DNA of 64,000 bases, taken from assembly GCF_000196795.1 (NCBI RefSeq), contig NC_014259.1, positions 1,798,001-1,862,000 on the forward strand, written 5' to 3'. Position numbers and translations under genes: made by a program. The stretch comes from Acinetobacter oleivorans DR1. Its GTDB lineage: Bacteria; Pseudomonadota; Gammaproteobacteria; Pseudomonadales; Moraxellaceae. The notes beneath the pieces were generated by a model, which saw only the letters and a list, made by a program, of their open reading frames with translations, was not told the origin of the DNA and did not search any database. Positions 8,679 to 17,569 of the stretch are shown here, piece after piece; positions within the stretch are counted from its first letter, which is position 1; the number at the start of each line of letters is the position of its first letter.

Positions 8679-9404
8679 ATGTCACAACATAGCTGGGGTG
8701 CTTACGCCCAACGTAATACAGAAGATCATCCACCTGCATATGCGGAAGGTTATAAGACAAGTGTTTTACGTTCGCCAAAAAATGCATTGATTTCTATTAA
8801 TGAGACTTTAACTGAAGTTACTGCGCCGCATTTTTCTTCAAATTTGTTTGGCCCAAAAGATAACGATTTGATTTTGAACTATGCCAAAGATGGTTTACCA
8901 ATTGGTGAGCGTGTCATTGTTCATGGTTATGTCCGTGACCAGTTTGGTCGTCCTGTTAAAAATGCACTTTTAGAAGTATGGCAAGCCAATGCTTCTGGCC
9001 GTTATCGCCATCCAAACGATAAGTTTATTGGTGCAATGGACCCTAACTTCGGTGGTTGTGGTCGTACATTAACTGACGAAAATGGTTTTTATATTTTCCG
9101 TACGATTAAACCAGGTCCATATCCGTGGCGTAACCGTATTAATGAATGGCGTCCAGCTCATATTCACTTCTCTTTAATTGCTGATGGTTGGGCTCAGCGC
9201 CTAATTTCGCAGTTTTATTTTGAAGGCGATACGCTCATTGACACTTGCCCGATTTTAAAAACGATTCCTTCTGAAGATCAACGTCGTGCATTGATTGCAC
9301 TAGAAGATAAAAACAACTTTATCGAAGCTGATAGCCGTTGTTACCGTTTTGACATCACTTTACGTGGTCGTCGAGCGACTTACTTCGAAAATGATTTGAC
9401 TTAA
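8679..9404 (+). CDS. pcaH: Protocatechuate 3,4-dioxygenase beta subunit
   Basis: This iron-bearing subunit of the intradiol dioxygenase opens protocatechuate to 3-carboxymuconate. The intradiol signature begins at VIVHGYVRDQFGRPVKNA. Iron ligands are expected from tyrosines in the RYRHP and GPYPWRN regions and from histidines in RPAHIHFSL. ATG 8679 follows AAGGAG at 8667-8672 and gives the usual 241 residues; a longer frame from 8646 would start inside pcaC. pcaG follows after 14 bases. Confidence 0.96.
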   Translation: MSQHSWGAYAQRNTEDHPPAYAEGYKTSVLRSPKNALISINETLTEVTAPHFSSNLFGPKDNDLILNYAKDGLPIGERVIVHGYVRDQFGRPVKNALLEVWQANASGRYRHPNDKFIGAMDPNFGGCGRTLTDENGFYIFRTIKPGPYPWRNRINEWRPAHIHFSLIADGWAQRLISQFYFEGDTLIDTCPILKTIPSEDQRRALIALEDKNNFIEADSRCYRFDITLRGRRATYFENDLT

Positions 9405-9418
9405 TCAGGAGCACGAGC

Positions 9419-10048
9419 ATGAATAACTGGAATTTTCAGGAATTAAAAGAAACTCCATCTCAAACAGGTGGTCCTTACGTCCACATTGGTTTATTGCCAC
9501 AACAAGCAAATATTGAAGTGTTTGAAAACAACTTTAATAACCAGTTAGTACAAGACCAAACCAAAGGCGAGCGTATTCGTCTTGAAGGTCAGGTATTTGA
9601 CGGATTAGGTTTACCGCTGCGCGATGTGCTGATCGAAATTTGGCAAGCCGATGCGAATGGTATTTACCCAAGTCAGGCAGATACGCGTGAGCAAAAAGCT
9701 GATCCTGCATTTCAGGGTTGGGGACGTACTGGCGCTGACTTTGAAACAGGTATCTGGAGCTTTAATACAATTAAGCCAGGTGCTACAGCCGGTCGTAAAG
9801 GTTCAACTCAAGCACCGCATATTGCATTAGTCATTTTCGCTCGCGGTATTAACTTAGGTCTTCATACACGTGTTTATTTTGAAGATGAAGCCGAAGCAAA
9901 TAGCAATGATCCAATTTTAAATAGCATTGAGTGGGCACCGCGTCGCCAAACGCTTATTGCAAAACGTTTTGAAGAAAATGGTGAAATTGTTTACCGCTTT
10001 GATATTCGTATTCAAGGCGATAACGAAACGGTATTTTTTGATATTTAA
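9419..10048 (+). CDS. pcaG: Protocatechuate 3,4-dioxygenase alpha subunit
   Basis: Non-iron subunit that pairs with PcaH. It is 209 residues long with the same intradiol fold: TPSQTGGPYVHIGL at the N-terminus, then LEGQVFDGLGLPLRDVLIE. Histidine and tyrosine iron ligands are mostly replaced, as usual in alpha subunits (for example APHIALVIF in place of the beta-subunit HIHF). It ends ten bases before a strong hairpin that marks the pca/qui border. Confidence 0.95.
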   Translation: MNNWNFQELKETPSQTGGPYVHIGLLPQQANIEVFENNFNNQLVQDQTKGERIRLEGQVFDGLGLPLRDVLIEIWQADANGIYPSQADTREQKADPAFQGWGRTGADFETGIWSFNTIKPGATAGRKGSTQAPHIALVIFARGINLGLHTRVYFEDEAEANSNDPILNSIEWAPRRQTLIAKRFEENGEIVYRFDIRIQGDNETVFFDI

Positions 10049-10057
10049 GAAACACCT

Positions 10058-10098
10058 AAGGCTACACATGATTGTCCATGGATGCGTGTAGCCTTTTT
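10058..10098 (+). terminator. Terminator-like hairpin between pcaG and quiB
   Basis: AAGGCTACAC (10058-10067) pairs perfectly with GTGTAGCCTT (10086-10095), the loop is 18 bases, and TTT follows. It has the form of an intrinsic terminator but lies inside a run of genes that act in one pathway, so partial termination or transcript processing is likely. The first in-frame ATG of quiB (10082) sits inside this structure. Confidence 0.7.
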
Positions 10099-10108
10099 AA
10101 AGGATGGT

Positions 10109-10951
10109 ATGAAAGAGATGAAAATGAAAACATTATTAAGCTTAAGTTTGCTTGCACTCCCATTTTTTACAGCACAGGTAAATGCTGAACCTGTTGCTTT
10201 AGCTAATCAAACACAACCTGCGACTACAGCAGTTAAAACAATTGTTCCAATTACAGCAAAAACCAAAGAACAAGCTTTAGCGCAAGCTCAAGTGATTGCG
10301 AATACAGCAGATGCTGATTTGGCAGAGTTCCGTATCGACTTACTCAGTTTTGCGAGTGATACGAAACAAGTGATTGCATTGGGGCATGAATTAAAAAAGA
10401 TTTTAGGCAATAAGCCACTAATCGCCACAATTCGCACCAAAAACGAAGGTGGTCAGCTTGAAATTAGCGATGCTGATTATGGTAAGACTTATCAGGCTTA
10501 TTTAAAAAATCCGTTCATGGACTGGTTAGATGTTGAAATGTTCCGTGATCAAAAAGTAGTTTCAGAGATTGTTCAAAAAGCACATCAAAAGAAAGTATTG
10601 ATTGTGATGTCTAATCATGACTTCCAAAAAACACCGAGCCAAGATGAAATTGAAAAACGTTTGTTAAAACAAGATCAAATGGGGGCAGATATTCTAAAAA
10701 TTGCCGTAATGCCAAAATCTAAACAAGATGTTTTCACTCTAATGAACGCAACTTTAAAAGTAAGTCAGCAAACTACTAAACCATTGTTAACGATGTCGAT
10801 GGGACAGCTGGGTACGATTTCTCGTGTTGCGACTGCCAACATGGGCGGAAGTTATAGCTTTGGCATGATTGGCGAGGCTTCTGCACCAGGGCAAATTGAT
10901 GTGACTAAGCTCAAACAGATTTTAAAAACCGTTCAACCAACAAACCCATAA
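10109..10951 (+). CDS. quiB: Catabolic type I 3-dehydroquinate dehydratase, exported
   Basis: QuiB dehydrates 3-dehydroquinate to 3-dehydroshikimate. Class I features are visible: EFRIDLL, the His in MSNHDFQKTP and the Schiff-base Lys in DILKIAVMPK. A signal peptide (KTLLSLSLLALPFF, then VNA-EP as likely cleavage) precedes the enzyme, which fits a periplasmic quinate route. The start is uncertain: ATG 10109 has AAAGGA 4 bases upstream, ATG 10118 and 10124 are alternatives, and ATG 10082 is rejected because it lies in the terminator stem. quiC follows after 19 bases. Confidence 0.9.
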   Translation: MKEMKMKTLLSLSLLALPFFTAQVNAEPVALANQTQPATTAVKTIVPITAKTKEQALAQAQVIANTADADLAEFRIDLLSFASDTKQVIALGHELKKILGNKPLIATIRTKNEGGQLEISDADYGKTYQAYLKNPFMDWLDVEMFRDQKVVSEIVQKAHQKKVLIVMSNHDFQKTPSQDEIEKRLLKQDQMGADILKIAVMPKSKQDVFTLMNATLKVSQQTTKPLLTMSMGQLGTISRVATANMGGSYSFGMIGEASAPGQIDVTKLKQILKTVQPTNP

Positions 10952-10970
10952 ATCATAAGGATATGATGAA

Positions 10971-12425
10971 ATGAATACATTACGTTTAACTACTCTTGCA
11001 TTAGGTTTGATGGTTTCAGGAATAACTGCAGCACAAACTTATGTTGTTGACCGTTATCAAGACGATAGCAATAAAGGCTCTTTACGCTGGGCAATTGAAC
11101 AAGCCAATGCAAATTCAAGCGAAGCGAGCGAGATTTTGATTCAGGCGGTAGGCAAAGCACCTTATGCAATTAAATTAAATAGCGCACTTCCTGAAATTAA
11201 AGCACCTGTCAAAATTATTGGTACCCAGTGGGATAAAACGGGTGAATACATCGCAATTGATGGTTCAAATTATATTAAAGGCGAAGGTGCAAAAGCTTGC
11301 CCAGGTGCAAACCCTGAACAGTACGGAACAAATGTCCGTACCATGACTTTACCGGGATTGGTACTACGTGACGTCAACAATGTCACTTTAAAAGGTTTAG
11401 ACATTCATCGTTTTTGTATTGGTGTATTGGTTAACCGTTCAAGCAATAACCTTATTCAACATAACCGTATTAGTAATAATTACGGTGGTGCTGGTGTCAT
11501 GCTTACTGGTGATGACGGACAAGGTAACCCAACTGCAACCACGACCAATAACAATAAAGTTTTAGACAACATCTTCCAAGATAATGGTGATGGTTTAGAA
11601 CTGACCCGTGGCGCTGCGTTTAACTTAATTGCAAATAACCATTTTGTTTCAACGAAAGCGAACCCAGAGCCATCACAAGGTATTGAAATTTTGTGGGGTA
11701 ATGATAATGCCGTAGTCGGTAATAAATTCGAAAACTACTCGGATGGTTTACAGATTAACTGGGGTAAGCGTAACTATATTGCTTACAACGAAATGACCAA
11801 TAACTCGATTGGTTTCAACATGACAGGTGATGGCAACATTCTTGATAGCAATAGAGTGCATGGTAACCGTATTGGTGTTGCTATTCGTTCGGAAAAAGAT
11901 GCAAATGCAAAAATTACATTGACTAAAAACCTGATTTGGGACAATGGTAAAGATATTAAACGCTGTGAAGCAGGTGGTTCATGTGTACCAAATCAGCGTT
12001 TAGGTGCAATTGTATTTGGTGTACCTGCACTTGAGCATGAAGGTTTTGTCGGTTCTCGTGGTGGCGGTGTAGTTGTTGATCCATCTAAGCAACAAAAAAC
12101 TTGTACTCAACCAAATCAACAAAACTGTAATGCTCAGCCGAATCAGGGCATTAAAGCGCCTAAGTTAACCGTTAATAAAGGTTCAGTTGCTGTAGAAATT
12201 AATGGATTACCAAACCAACGCTATCAAGTTGAGTTCTTTGGAAATCAAAATGCGGCATCAAAAGAAGCTGAGCAATATTTGGGAGCGGTTATCGTTGCTA
12301 CAGATGCCGAAGGCAATGCAAAAGCAAATTGGAAGCCAACTGGCAAAGTTGCTTCAATTACAGCGAATGTAACGGATCGTTTTGGCGCGACGTCTGAACT
12401 TAGTTCGGCCGTACAAACTAAATAA
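10971..12425 (+). CDS. quiC: 3-dehydroshikimate dehydratase, periplasmic
   Basis: QuiC converts 3-dehydroshikimate to protocatechuate, joining the qui and pca parts. The 484 residues begin with a signal peptide ending about GITAAQ. Next come a PbH1-like parallel beta-helix of N-rich repeats (NLIQHNRISNNYG, NKVLDNIFQDNGDGLEL, NLIANNHF, NAVVGNKFENYSDGLQI) and a C-terminal beta domain. It is unrelated to AsbF/QsuB-type dehydratases. The assignment rests on position between quiB and quiX and on remembered similarity to the ADP1 enzyme. Confidence 0.9.
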   Translation: MNTLRLTTLALGLMVSGITAAQTYVVDRYQDDSNKGSLRWAIEQANANSSEASEILIQAVGKAPYAIKLNSALPEIKAPVKIIGTQWDKTGEYIAIDGSNYIKGEGAKACPGANPEQYGTNVRTMTLPGLVLRDVNNVTLKGLDIHRFCIGVLVNRSSNNLIQHNRISNNYGGAGVMLTGDDGQGNPTATTTNNNKVLDNIFQDNGDGLELTRGAAFNLIANNHFVSTKANPEPSQGIEILWGNDNAVVGNKFENYSDGLQINWGKRNYIAYNEMTNNSIGFNMTGDGNILDSNRVHGNRIGVAIRSEKDANAKITLTKNLIWDNGKDIKRCEAGGSCVPNQRLGAIVFGVPALEHEGFVGSRGGGVVVDPSKQQKTCTQPNQQNCNAQPNQGIKAPKLTVNKGSVAVEINGLPNQRYQVEFFGNQNAASKEAEQYLGAVIVATDAEGNAKANWKPTGKVASITANVTDRFGATSELSSAVQTK

Positions 12426-12439
12426 TAACAATAAGGGAA

Positions 12440-12458
12440 GCGCCTCAAACTGAGGCGC
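12440..12458 (+). other. GC-rich intercistronic hairpin quiC/quiX
   Basis: GCGCCTCA (12440-12447) and TGAGGCGC (12451-12458) form a perfect 8-bp stem with a 3-base loop. No U-tract follows, so an RNA-processing or 3'-end stabilising role is more likely than termination. Confidence 0.6.
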
Positions 12459-12494
12459 AGCATAGAAATATAGAAATGATAAAAGGGACTTGAA

Positions 12495-13814
12495 ATGCCA
12501 AATATAATGAAACTGAGTGTGTTAACAATCGCAGTATTAGGCAGTCAATTTGCACTTGCTAATGAGCCTTGGTCACAAGACCGTCAATGGTTGCTAGGCG
12601 ACTGGAATGGTGAGCGCCAGCAGCTAGAACAACAGGGCTATAAATTTACAGCTTCTATTATGAGCCAAAGTGCCACAAATTTAGATGGTGGTTACAACGA
12701 CAGCAATACTTTTGAAAATGCTGCGCAACTTTCTTTAGGTGCAAACTTCGATTTAGAAAAGATTGCTGGGTGGAAAGATACAACAGCGAGTCTAGTCGTG
12801 ACTAAACGTGACGGAAATGCGCTTACTTTGGAGCGTATTAAAGACCCGCGTTCTAGCCAATTAGGTAATGCTCAAGAGATTTATGGCCGCGGTAAAATCT
12901 GGCGTCTGTCTCAAGCATGGGTAAAGAAAGGCTTTGTTGATAATACTATACAGGCCAAAGTTGGCCGTATGGGCATGTCAGAAGACTTCAATAGTTCTCA
13001 ATGTGAGTTTCAGAACTTATTGCTTTGCGGTGGGCAGCTAGGAAAATCAATTGGTTCAATTTGGTACAACTCACCAGTTGGTGTTTGGGCTGCAAACGTT
13101 AAATATCAATTTGCGCCTGAGTGGACTTTGGGTGTCGGTGTTTATGAAGTAAATCCAGACAACATTAAAACCGAATCAAATAGTGATGGTTTTAATCTGG
13201 ATATGAACAACGTGAAGGGTGCAACCATACCAGTTGAGCTCGCATGGAAACCAAAACTTGCTGCTTTTAATGGTTTACCGGGTGAATATAAAGTAGGTGC
13301 GCTGTACTCAACCGCAGAAGCAAATGATATTAAAACTGCGGGGAAGGTTCATGACGGAAAACAAAGTTTCTGGATTAATGCACAACAACAACTGACGAAT
13401 AACGGCCAAGATCCGAAACGCGGTTTATATGTAAGTTTTAATGGCGTTGTAAATGATAAGGCAACGACCTTTGTTCAAAGTACCCAACAACTTGCTCTTT
13501 GGTATAAAGGGCCATTTGATAGCCGTCCAAATGATTCGATTGGTTTTGGTATTGCCAATTATTTGGTCAATGATCGTGCTAAAGATAAGCAAATCGCAAC
13601 TAACGAAAGTCGTGGATATTATAGCTATGATGCGATTGCATCTGACTATATTCCAATTCAAGACGACGAGCTAAATGTCGAATTGAACTATACCTATCAA
13701 TGGTCTCCGGCCGTTATGTTACGTCCAAACATTCAATATATCCATCAACCTGCTGGTGTAAAAGCGGTCGATGATGCTTGGGTGGCGGGCTTAAGCGTTA
13801 AAGTCAATTTTTAA
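12495..13814 (+). CDS. quiX: OprB-family outer-membrane porin QuiX
   Basis: Likely the outer-membrane channel for quinate or shikimate. There is a signal peptide (MKLSVLTIAVLG...ALA-NEPWSQ), then the OprB start WLLGDWNGERQQLEQQGY, alternating aromatic beta-strands and a terminal phenylalanine (SVKVNF). The 439 residues fit carbohydrate-selective porins. AAAAGGGA at 12481-12488 supports ATG 12495; ATG 12507 is possible. It lies between quiC and quiA, as in ADP1. The substrate is inferred from that context. Confidence 0.9.
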   Translation: MPNIMKLSVLTIAVLGSQFALANEPWSQDRQWLLGDWNGERQQLEQQGYKFTASIMSQSATNLDGGYNDSNTFENAAQLSLGANFDLEKIAGWKDTTASLVVTKRDGNALTLERIKDPRSSQLGNAQEIYGRGKIWRLSQAWVKKGFVDNTIQAKVGRMGMSEDFNSSQCEFQNLLLCGGQLGKSIGSIWYNSPVGVWAANVKYQFAPEWTLGVGVYEVNPDNIKTESNSDGFNLDMNNVKGATIPVELAWKPKLAAFNGLPGEYKVGALYSTAEANDIKTAGKVHDGKQSFWINAQQQLTNNGQDPKRGLYVSFNGVVNDKATTFVQSTQQLALWYKGPFDSRPNDSIGFGIANYLVNDRAKDKQIATNESRGYYSYDAIASDYIPIQDDELNVELNYTYQWSPAVMLRPNIQYIHQPAGVKAVDDAWVAGLSVKVNF

Positions 13815-13824
13815 CAATGTTGAT

Positions 13825-13851
13825 GGCTAGTTAGACATAGTTTAACTGGCC
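13825..13851 (+). other. Intercistronic hairpin quiX/quiA
   Basis: GGCTAGTTA (13825-13833) pairs with TAACTGGCC (13843-13851) through 9 bp including one G-U, loop 9 bases. No U-tract follows. It is the third hairpin at a gene border in the qui part of the operon. Confidence 0.45.
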
Positions 13852-13895
13852 CAAATGCTTGAACTATTGTGTTCAGTATATGTGGAGTAGGATCT

Positions 13896-16325
13896 ATGTC
13901 TGAGTCAGATTCTAAGTTTCATATCTTATTCAAAATATGGTGTTTTCTATTAGGCCTAGTTTTATTGGCTACTGGTGTTTTTTACATCGTAGGCGGTGGC
14001 AAGCTAGTTTCATTAGGCGGGTCTTGGTATTTCCTAGTCGCAGGACTGTTAATTACCATTTCCGCATTTAGTATTTTTCGTAAAAAGGCACTTGGTGTCT
14101 GGATTTTTGCGGCTGTTTTTGTTGGCACAGTCATTTGGTCATTTGTTGATGCAGGATGGGAATTTTGGCCGTTATTTTCGCGGTTAATGTTTCCTGCAGG
14201 TCTTTTTGCCGCATTATTATTTACCTTGCCTTCAATTCGACGTTATCAATTTCAAACTAGCTTGGCATCTTCATCTTATGCAGTGGGTGGGTTAGTTGTT
14301 GTTGGTATGTTGATTGCGTTTTATCAAATGTTCCAACCGCATCCAACAGTAGCAAGTTCCGGTGAAAAGCTACCTTTAGTACCAGTTGACCCAGCTAAAA
14401 AACAGGTGAATTGGGAAAATTATGGAAATGATGCAGGTGGTAGTCGCTTTGTTGCTCTCGATCAAATTAACCGAGATAACGTTCATAAACTAAAAGAAGC
14501 TTGGCGTTTTAGAACAGGTGATTCTACAACAGGTAGTGGTAATGGTGCTGAAGACCAAATGACCCCACTACAAGTTGGAAATAAAGTTTTTTTATGTACA
14601 CCACATAACAACATTTTTGCGATAGATGCTGACTCGGGTAAACAACTCTGGAAAGCTGAAGTGAACTCTAAAGCCGATGCTTGGGAACGTTGCCGTGGGG
14701 TTGCATACTTTGATTCGACCAAACCACTTGTACAACCAACTTTGGCTGGTGCAAATGCAGTAACCACAGTTGCAACCAATACAGCATGTCCGCGTCGTTT
14801 ATATACAAATACACCTGACGGTCGTTTAATTGCAGTGAATGCAGATAACGGTCAGCGCTGTGCTGATTTTGGTGTAAATGGAACAGTTGATCTGTTAGAA
14901 GGTCTGGGAGCTGGAACTAAAGCTCCACGTTTTGAAGTGACTTCTGCTCCGACTATTGCTGGAACAACCATTGTAGTGGGTAGCCGTATTGCCGATAACG
15001 TAGCAGCAGATATGCCGGGTGGTGTTATCCGTGGTTATGACGTCATTACTGGTAAACTTCGTTGGGCATTTGATGCACGTAATCCAGATCCTAACTATGT
15101 TCTTAAACCAGGTGAAACTTATAAACGTAGTTCGGCAAACTCTTGGGCTGCAATGTCATATGACCCGCAAATGAATACGGTGTTCTTACCTATGGGTAGC
15201 TCATCTGTCGACATTTGGGGTGGTAACCGTAATCCGTTAGATCATAAATACAATACTTCTGTTTTGGCACTTGATGCGACAACAGGTAAAGAAAAGTGGG
15301 TATATCAAACTGTTCATAACGATTTATGGGACTTCGATTTACCAATGCAACCAAGCCTAGTTGATTTCCCATTGAAAGATGGTACAACTAAACCTGCTGT
15401 TGTGATTGGAACCAAATCAGGTCAATTCTTTGTGCTTGACCGTGTAACCGGTAAACCACTGACTAAAGTAATTGAACAGCCAGTTAAGCCTGCCAATATT
15501 CCGGGTGAGCAATATAGTGCAACTCAACCACGTTCAGTTGAAATGCCTCAAATTGGTAATCAGACTTTAACTGAATCAGATATGTGGGGTGCAACGCCGT
15601 TTGATCAGCTCATGTGCCGTATTAACTTCAAGTCAATGCGTTACGAAGGTCTATTTACTGCACCGGGTACTGACGTTTCATTAAGCTTTCCAGGTTCTTT
15701 GGGTGGCATGAACTGGGGTAGCATTGCGTTTGATCCGACTCATCGTTATATGTTCGTGAACGATATGCGCCTTGGCTTATGGGTTCAATTAATGGAACAA
15801 ACTCCTGAAGATATTAAGATTCAGGCGAGTGGCGGTGAAAAAGTAAATACTGGTATGGGTGCTGTACCAATGAAAGGTACACCATATAAAGTGAATAAAA
15901 ACCGCTTTATGTCGGCCTTAAGTATTCCTTGTCAGAAACCACCATTTGGTACTATGACTGCAATTGACATGAAAACTCGTCAAGTTGCATGGCAAGTACC
16001 ACTGGGTACAGTTGAAGACACAGGACCTATGGGTATCAAAATGGGCTTAAAAGCACCGATTGGTATGCCAACAATTGGCGGGCCGATGGCAACTCAAGGT
16101 GGCTTGGTTTTCTTTGCTGCGACACAGGACTACTATTTACGTGCATTTGATTCATCTACAGGTAAAGAACTGTGGAAATCACGCATGCCTGTAGGTAGCC
16201 AAGGAACTCCAATAAGCTATGTTTCACCGAAAACAGGTAAACAATTTGTGGTTGTTACGGCAGGCGGAGCACGTCAATCACCTGATCATGGTGATTATGT
16301 AATCGCTTATAGCTTAGAACAATAA
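13896..16325 (+). CDS. quiA: PQQ-dependent quinate/shikimate dehydrogenase
   Basis: QuiA oxidises quinate to 3-dehydroquinate (or shikimate to dehydroshikimate) at the periplasmic face and passes electrons to ubiquinone. About five membrane helices fill the first 140 residues. A PQQ beta-propeller follows, with QWKN-type start VNWENYGNDAGGSRFVALDQIN, repeated W-motifs (GKQLWKAEV, GKLRWAFDA, GKEKWVYQT, GKELWKSRM) and NDLWDFDLPMQP. ATG 13896 has GGAGTAGGAT upstream and gives 809 residues, the length I recall for ADP1 QuiA. It is the last gene of the run; a strong terminator follows. Confidence 0.94.
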   Translation: MSESDSKFHILFKIWCFLLGLVLLATGVFYIVGGGKLVSLGGSWYFLVAGLLITISAFSIFRKKALGVWIFAAVFVGTVIWSFVDAGWEFWPLFSRLMFPAGLFAALLFTLPSIRRYQFQTSLASSSYAVGGLVVVGMLIAFYQMFQPHPTVASSGEKLPLVPVDPAKKQVNWENYGNDAGGSRFVALDQINRDNVHKLKEAWRFRTGDSTTGSGNGAEDQMTPLQVGNKVFLCTPHNNIFAIDADSGKQLWKAEVNSKADAWERCRGVAYFDSTKPLVQPTLAGANAVTTVATNTACPRRLYTNTPDGRLIAVNADNGQRCADFGVNGTVDLLEGLGAGTKAPRFEVTSAPTIAGTTIVVGSRIADNVAADMPGGVIRGYDVITGKLRWAFDARNPDPNYVLKPGETYKRSSANSWAAMSYDPQMNTVFLPMGSSSVDIWGGNRNPLDHKYNTSVLALDATTGKEKWVYQTVHNDLWDFDLPMQPSLVDFPLKDGTTKPAVVIGTKSGQFFVLDRVTGKPLTKVIEQPVKPANIPGEQYSATQPRSVEMPQIGNQTLTESDMWGATPFDQLMCRINFKSMRYEGLFTAPGTDVSLSFPGSLGGMNWGSIAFDPTHRYMFVNDMRLGLWVQLMEQTPEDIKIQASGGEKVNTGMGAVPMKGTPYKVNKNRFMSALSIPCQKPPFGTMTAIDMKTRQVAWQVPLGTVEDTGPMGIKMGLKAPIGMPTIGGPMATQGGLVFFAATQDYYLRAFDSSTGKELWKSRMPVGSQGTPISYVSPKTGKQFVVVTAGGARQSPDHGDYVIAYSLEQ

Positions 16326-16331
16326 TTAAAT

Positions 16332-16370
16332 AAGGCAAAAGAGAGTAATTCTCTTTTGCCTTTAATTTTA
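16332..16370 (+). terminator. Terminator of the pca-qui operon
   Basis: A perfect 13-bp stem (16332-16344 with 16350-16362), a 5-base loop and a T-rich tail (TTAATTTTAAT). It begins 7 bases after the quiA stop codon. Confidence 0.9.
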
Positions 16371-16713
16371 ATATGTTTTTTATATTAAAGTGCTGTGGTA
16401 AATTCTATTGTTTTAATTAGATAGATTTACCAAATAGTAAAAAAGTGCTTTAACTCATTGCAAAACCTAAAATATTCTTAAGATTGAGAATACTTGAACC
16501 GCAGAGGTGGCCGAATGATTAGATATTTTTCACAATGTTTTACCTATAAATAAAACTGATTTGTTTATTAAGTTTTGTTTAACTTAAGGTTGTGAATTTT
16601 AATTAGAAATAAACATTATTGTCTTTTTAGTCCTTAAAAGTCGGATTTTTTTGCTGGAAAAACCAGCGTAAATATATATTTATATTATATTTATATAATT
16701 TATAGCATTACGT
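16371..16713. other. Non-coding AT-rich stretch with hairpins
   Basis: No reading frame of note. TGGTAAATTCTAT (16396-16408) pairs with ATAGATTTACCA (16421-16432) with one bulge, and GCTGG/CCAGC (16653-16667) makes a small hairpin. A 22-base stretch at 16501-16522 looks like the 5' end of a serine/leucine tRNA but has no matching remainder. In ADP1 this side of quiA carries pobA; no pob gene is present here. Confidence 0.5.
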
Positions 16714-16720
16714 TAGAATG

Positions 16721-16814
16721 GTCATCGCAGATTATTACTACCCAGTAATAATTTGTATTTCAGGAATTTAAGCTTTTATTGGCTTAAGGCTCATCGCAAG
16801 ATGGGCCTTTTTTT
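16721..16814 (+). ncRNA. Candidate intergenic small RNA
   Basis: A possible -10 box TAGAAT (16714-16719) is followed by three ordered structures. The first is a perfect 9-bp hairpin (16731-16739 with 16744-16752) with loop ACCC. The second is a 6-bp hairpin TTAAGC/GCTTAA (16768-16773 with 16782-16787). The third is an intrinsic terminator with a 10-bp stem (16786-16795 with 16800-16809, one G-U), loop GCAA and a run of seven T. The second and third share two bases, so they would compete. The terminator belongs to no gene. It could also be a 5' leader attenuator for the lipoprotein at 16967. Confidence 0.5.
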
Positions 16815-16966
16815 ATGCTCTTTAGATCATAATATTTAATTTTTATAAAAATAGCCTAAGCAATAAGATATATGAATTGATGAAAACAATCACAAAAAAT
16901 AGTCTTTAATGACAAGAAGTGTATGATTTGATAAATTAAAGCCACTTGATAATAATAGGTGATACG

Positions 16967-17434
16967 ATGAGATTTTTGGTTCTTGCAACTTTATCTGGTT
17001 TAGCTTTGATGGGTTGTGCTTCTGTTCAGCAAGCACCGAATACACAAGAGACAATTCGTTATGCTTCTAGTCCATGCTTTGGCGCATGCCCAATCTATTC
17101 TGTAGAAGTAACACCTACAGGTTTAATTCGTTTTGAAGGCAAGCAATATACTAAAGCTATCGGTGTTAAAGAAATTCAAGGTAGCGTAAAAGATTATAAA
17201 AAACTTGCAGATGATCTAAAAGCTTATCGTCCTGAAACAGGTACACAATCTAAAACTGCGGGTTGTCAGCAAACGGCAACCGACATGTCTAGCTATTACA
17301 TTTCATGGATTCAACCAAATGGCACGGAAACAAAATTAAGCCATTACACAGGTTGTATCTCTCCTGCAAATACTAGATTGAATAAGGTCATGGAAAAACT
17401 GCCTGAACAATTAGGCATTAAAGATCTAATTTAA
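16967..17434 (+). CDS. Small lipoprotein, DUF6438-like
   Basis: A signal peptide with lipobox (LVLATLSGLALMGC) indicates an outer-membrane lipoprotein of about 155 residues. The mature part starts with a motif seen in DUF6438 proteins, SSPCFGACPIYSVEV, then RFEGKQYT. Two further cysteines (GCQQT, TGCISPA) may form disulfides in the periplasm. Function unknown. I chose ATG 16967 because it places the charged residue and hydrophobic core correctly; ATG 16946 would add seven residues. It is monocistronic: a terminator follows at 17439. Confidence 0.8.
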   Translation: MRFLVLATLSGLALMGCASVQQAPNTQETIRYASSPCFGACPIYSVEVTPTGLIRFEGKQYTKAIGVKEIQGSVKDYKKLADDLKAYRPETGTQSKTAGCQQTATDMSSYYISWIQPNGTETKLSHYTGCISPANTRLNKVMEKLPEQLGIKDLI

Positions 17435-17438
17435 TGAC

Positions 17439-17464
17439 AAAAGCCCCAAAACCTTGGGGCTTTT
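17439..17464 (+). terminator. Terminator after the lipoprotein gene
   Basis: AAAAGCCCCAA (17439-17449) pairs with TTGGGGCTTTT (17454-17464), loop AACC. It is symmetrical and directly follows the lipoprotein stop codon. Confidence 0.9.
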
Positions 17465-17526
17465 ACTTGTTAAGAAGAATTATAAACTCAAAAGTTTTAT
17501 ATTAAGTATTTCTAAAAGAATCAGCG

Positions 17527-17542
17527 TATAATACAGATTATA
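17527..17542 (+). promoter_or_regulatory. Palindrome over a probable -10 box before the sulfide operon
   Basis: TATAAT-ACAG-ATTATA is a perfect dyad whose left arm is a consensus -10 hexamer, 28 bases before the first gene. A repressor bound here would block RNA polymerase. ArsR-type repressors (BigR/SqrR) use AT-rich dyads at such operons, but no ArsR gene is next to it. Confidence 0.5.
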
Positions 17543-17569
17543 AAAACATATATTGTTAAGAGTGGTTAT

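Noticed and set aside
13425..13674. Overlapping frames on both strands inside quiX
   Set aside because: Both are shadows of the porin frame; neither shows a domain or a start signal.
16501..16522. tRNA-like 5' end (GCAGAGGTGGCCGAATGATT)
   Set aside because: It resembles the start of a serine or leucine tRNA, but no anticodon arm, TTCGA loop or 3' acceptor half follows within 100 bases. At most a remnant; not annotated as a gene.
16653..16667. GCTGG/CCAGC hairpin as a terminator
   Set aside because: The stem is only 5 bp and no T-run follows on either strand.
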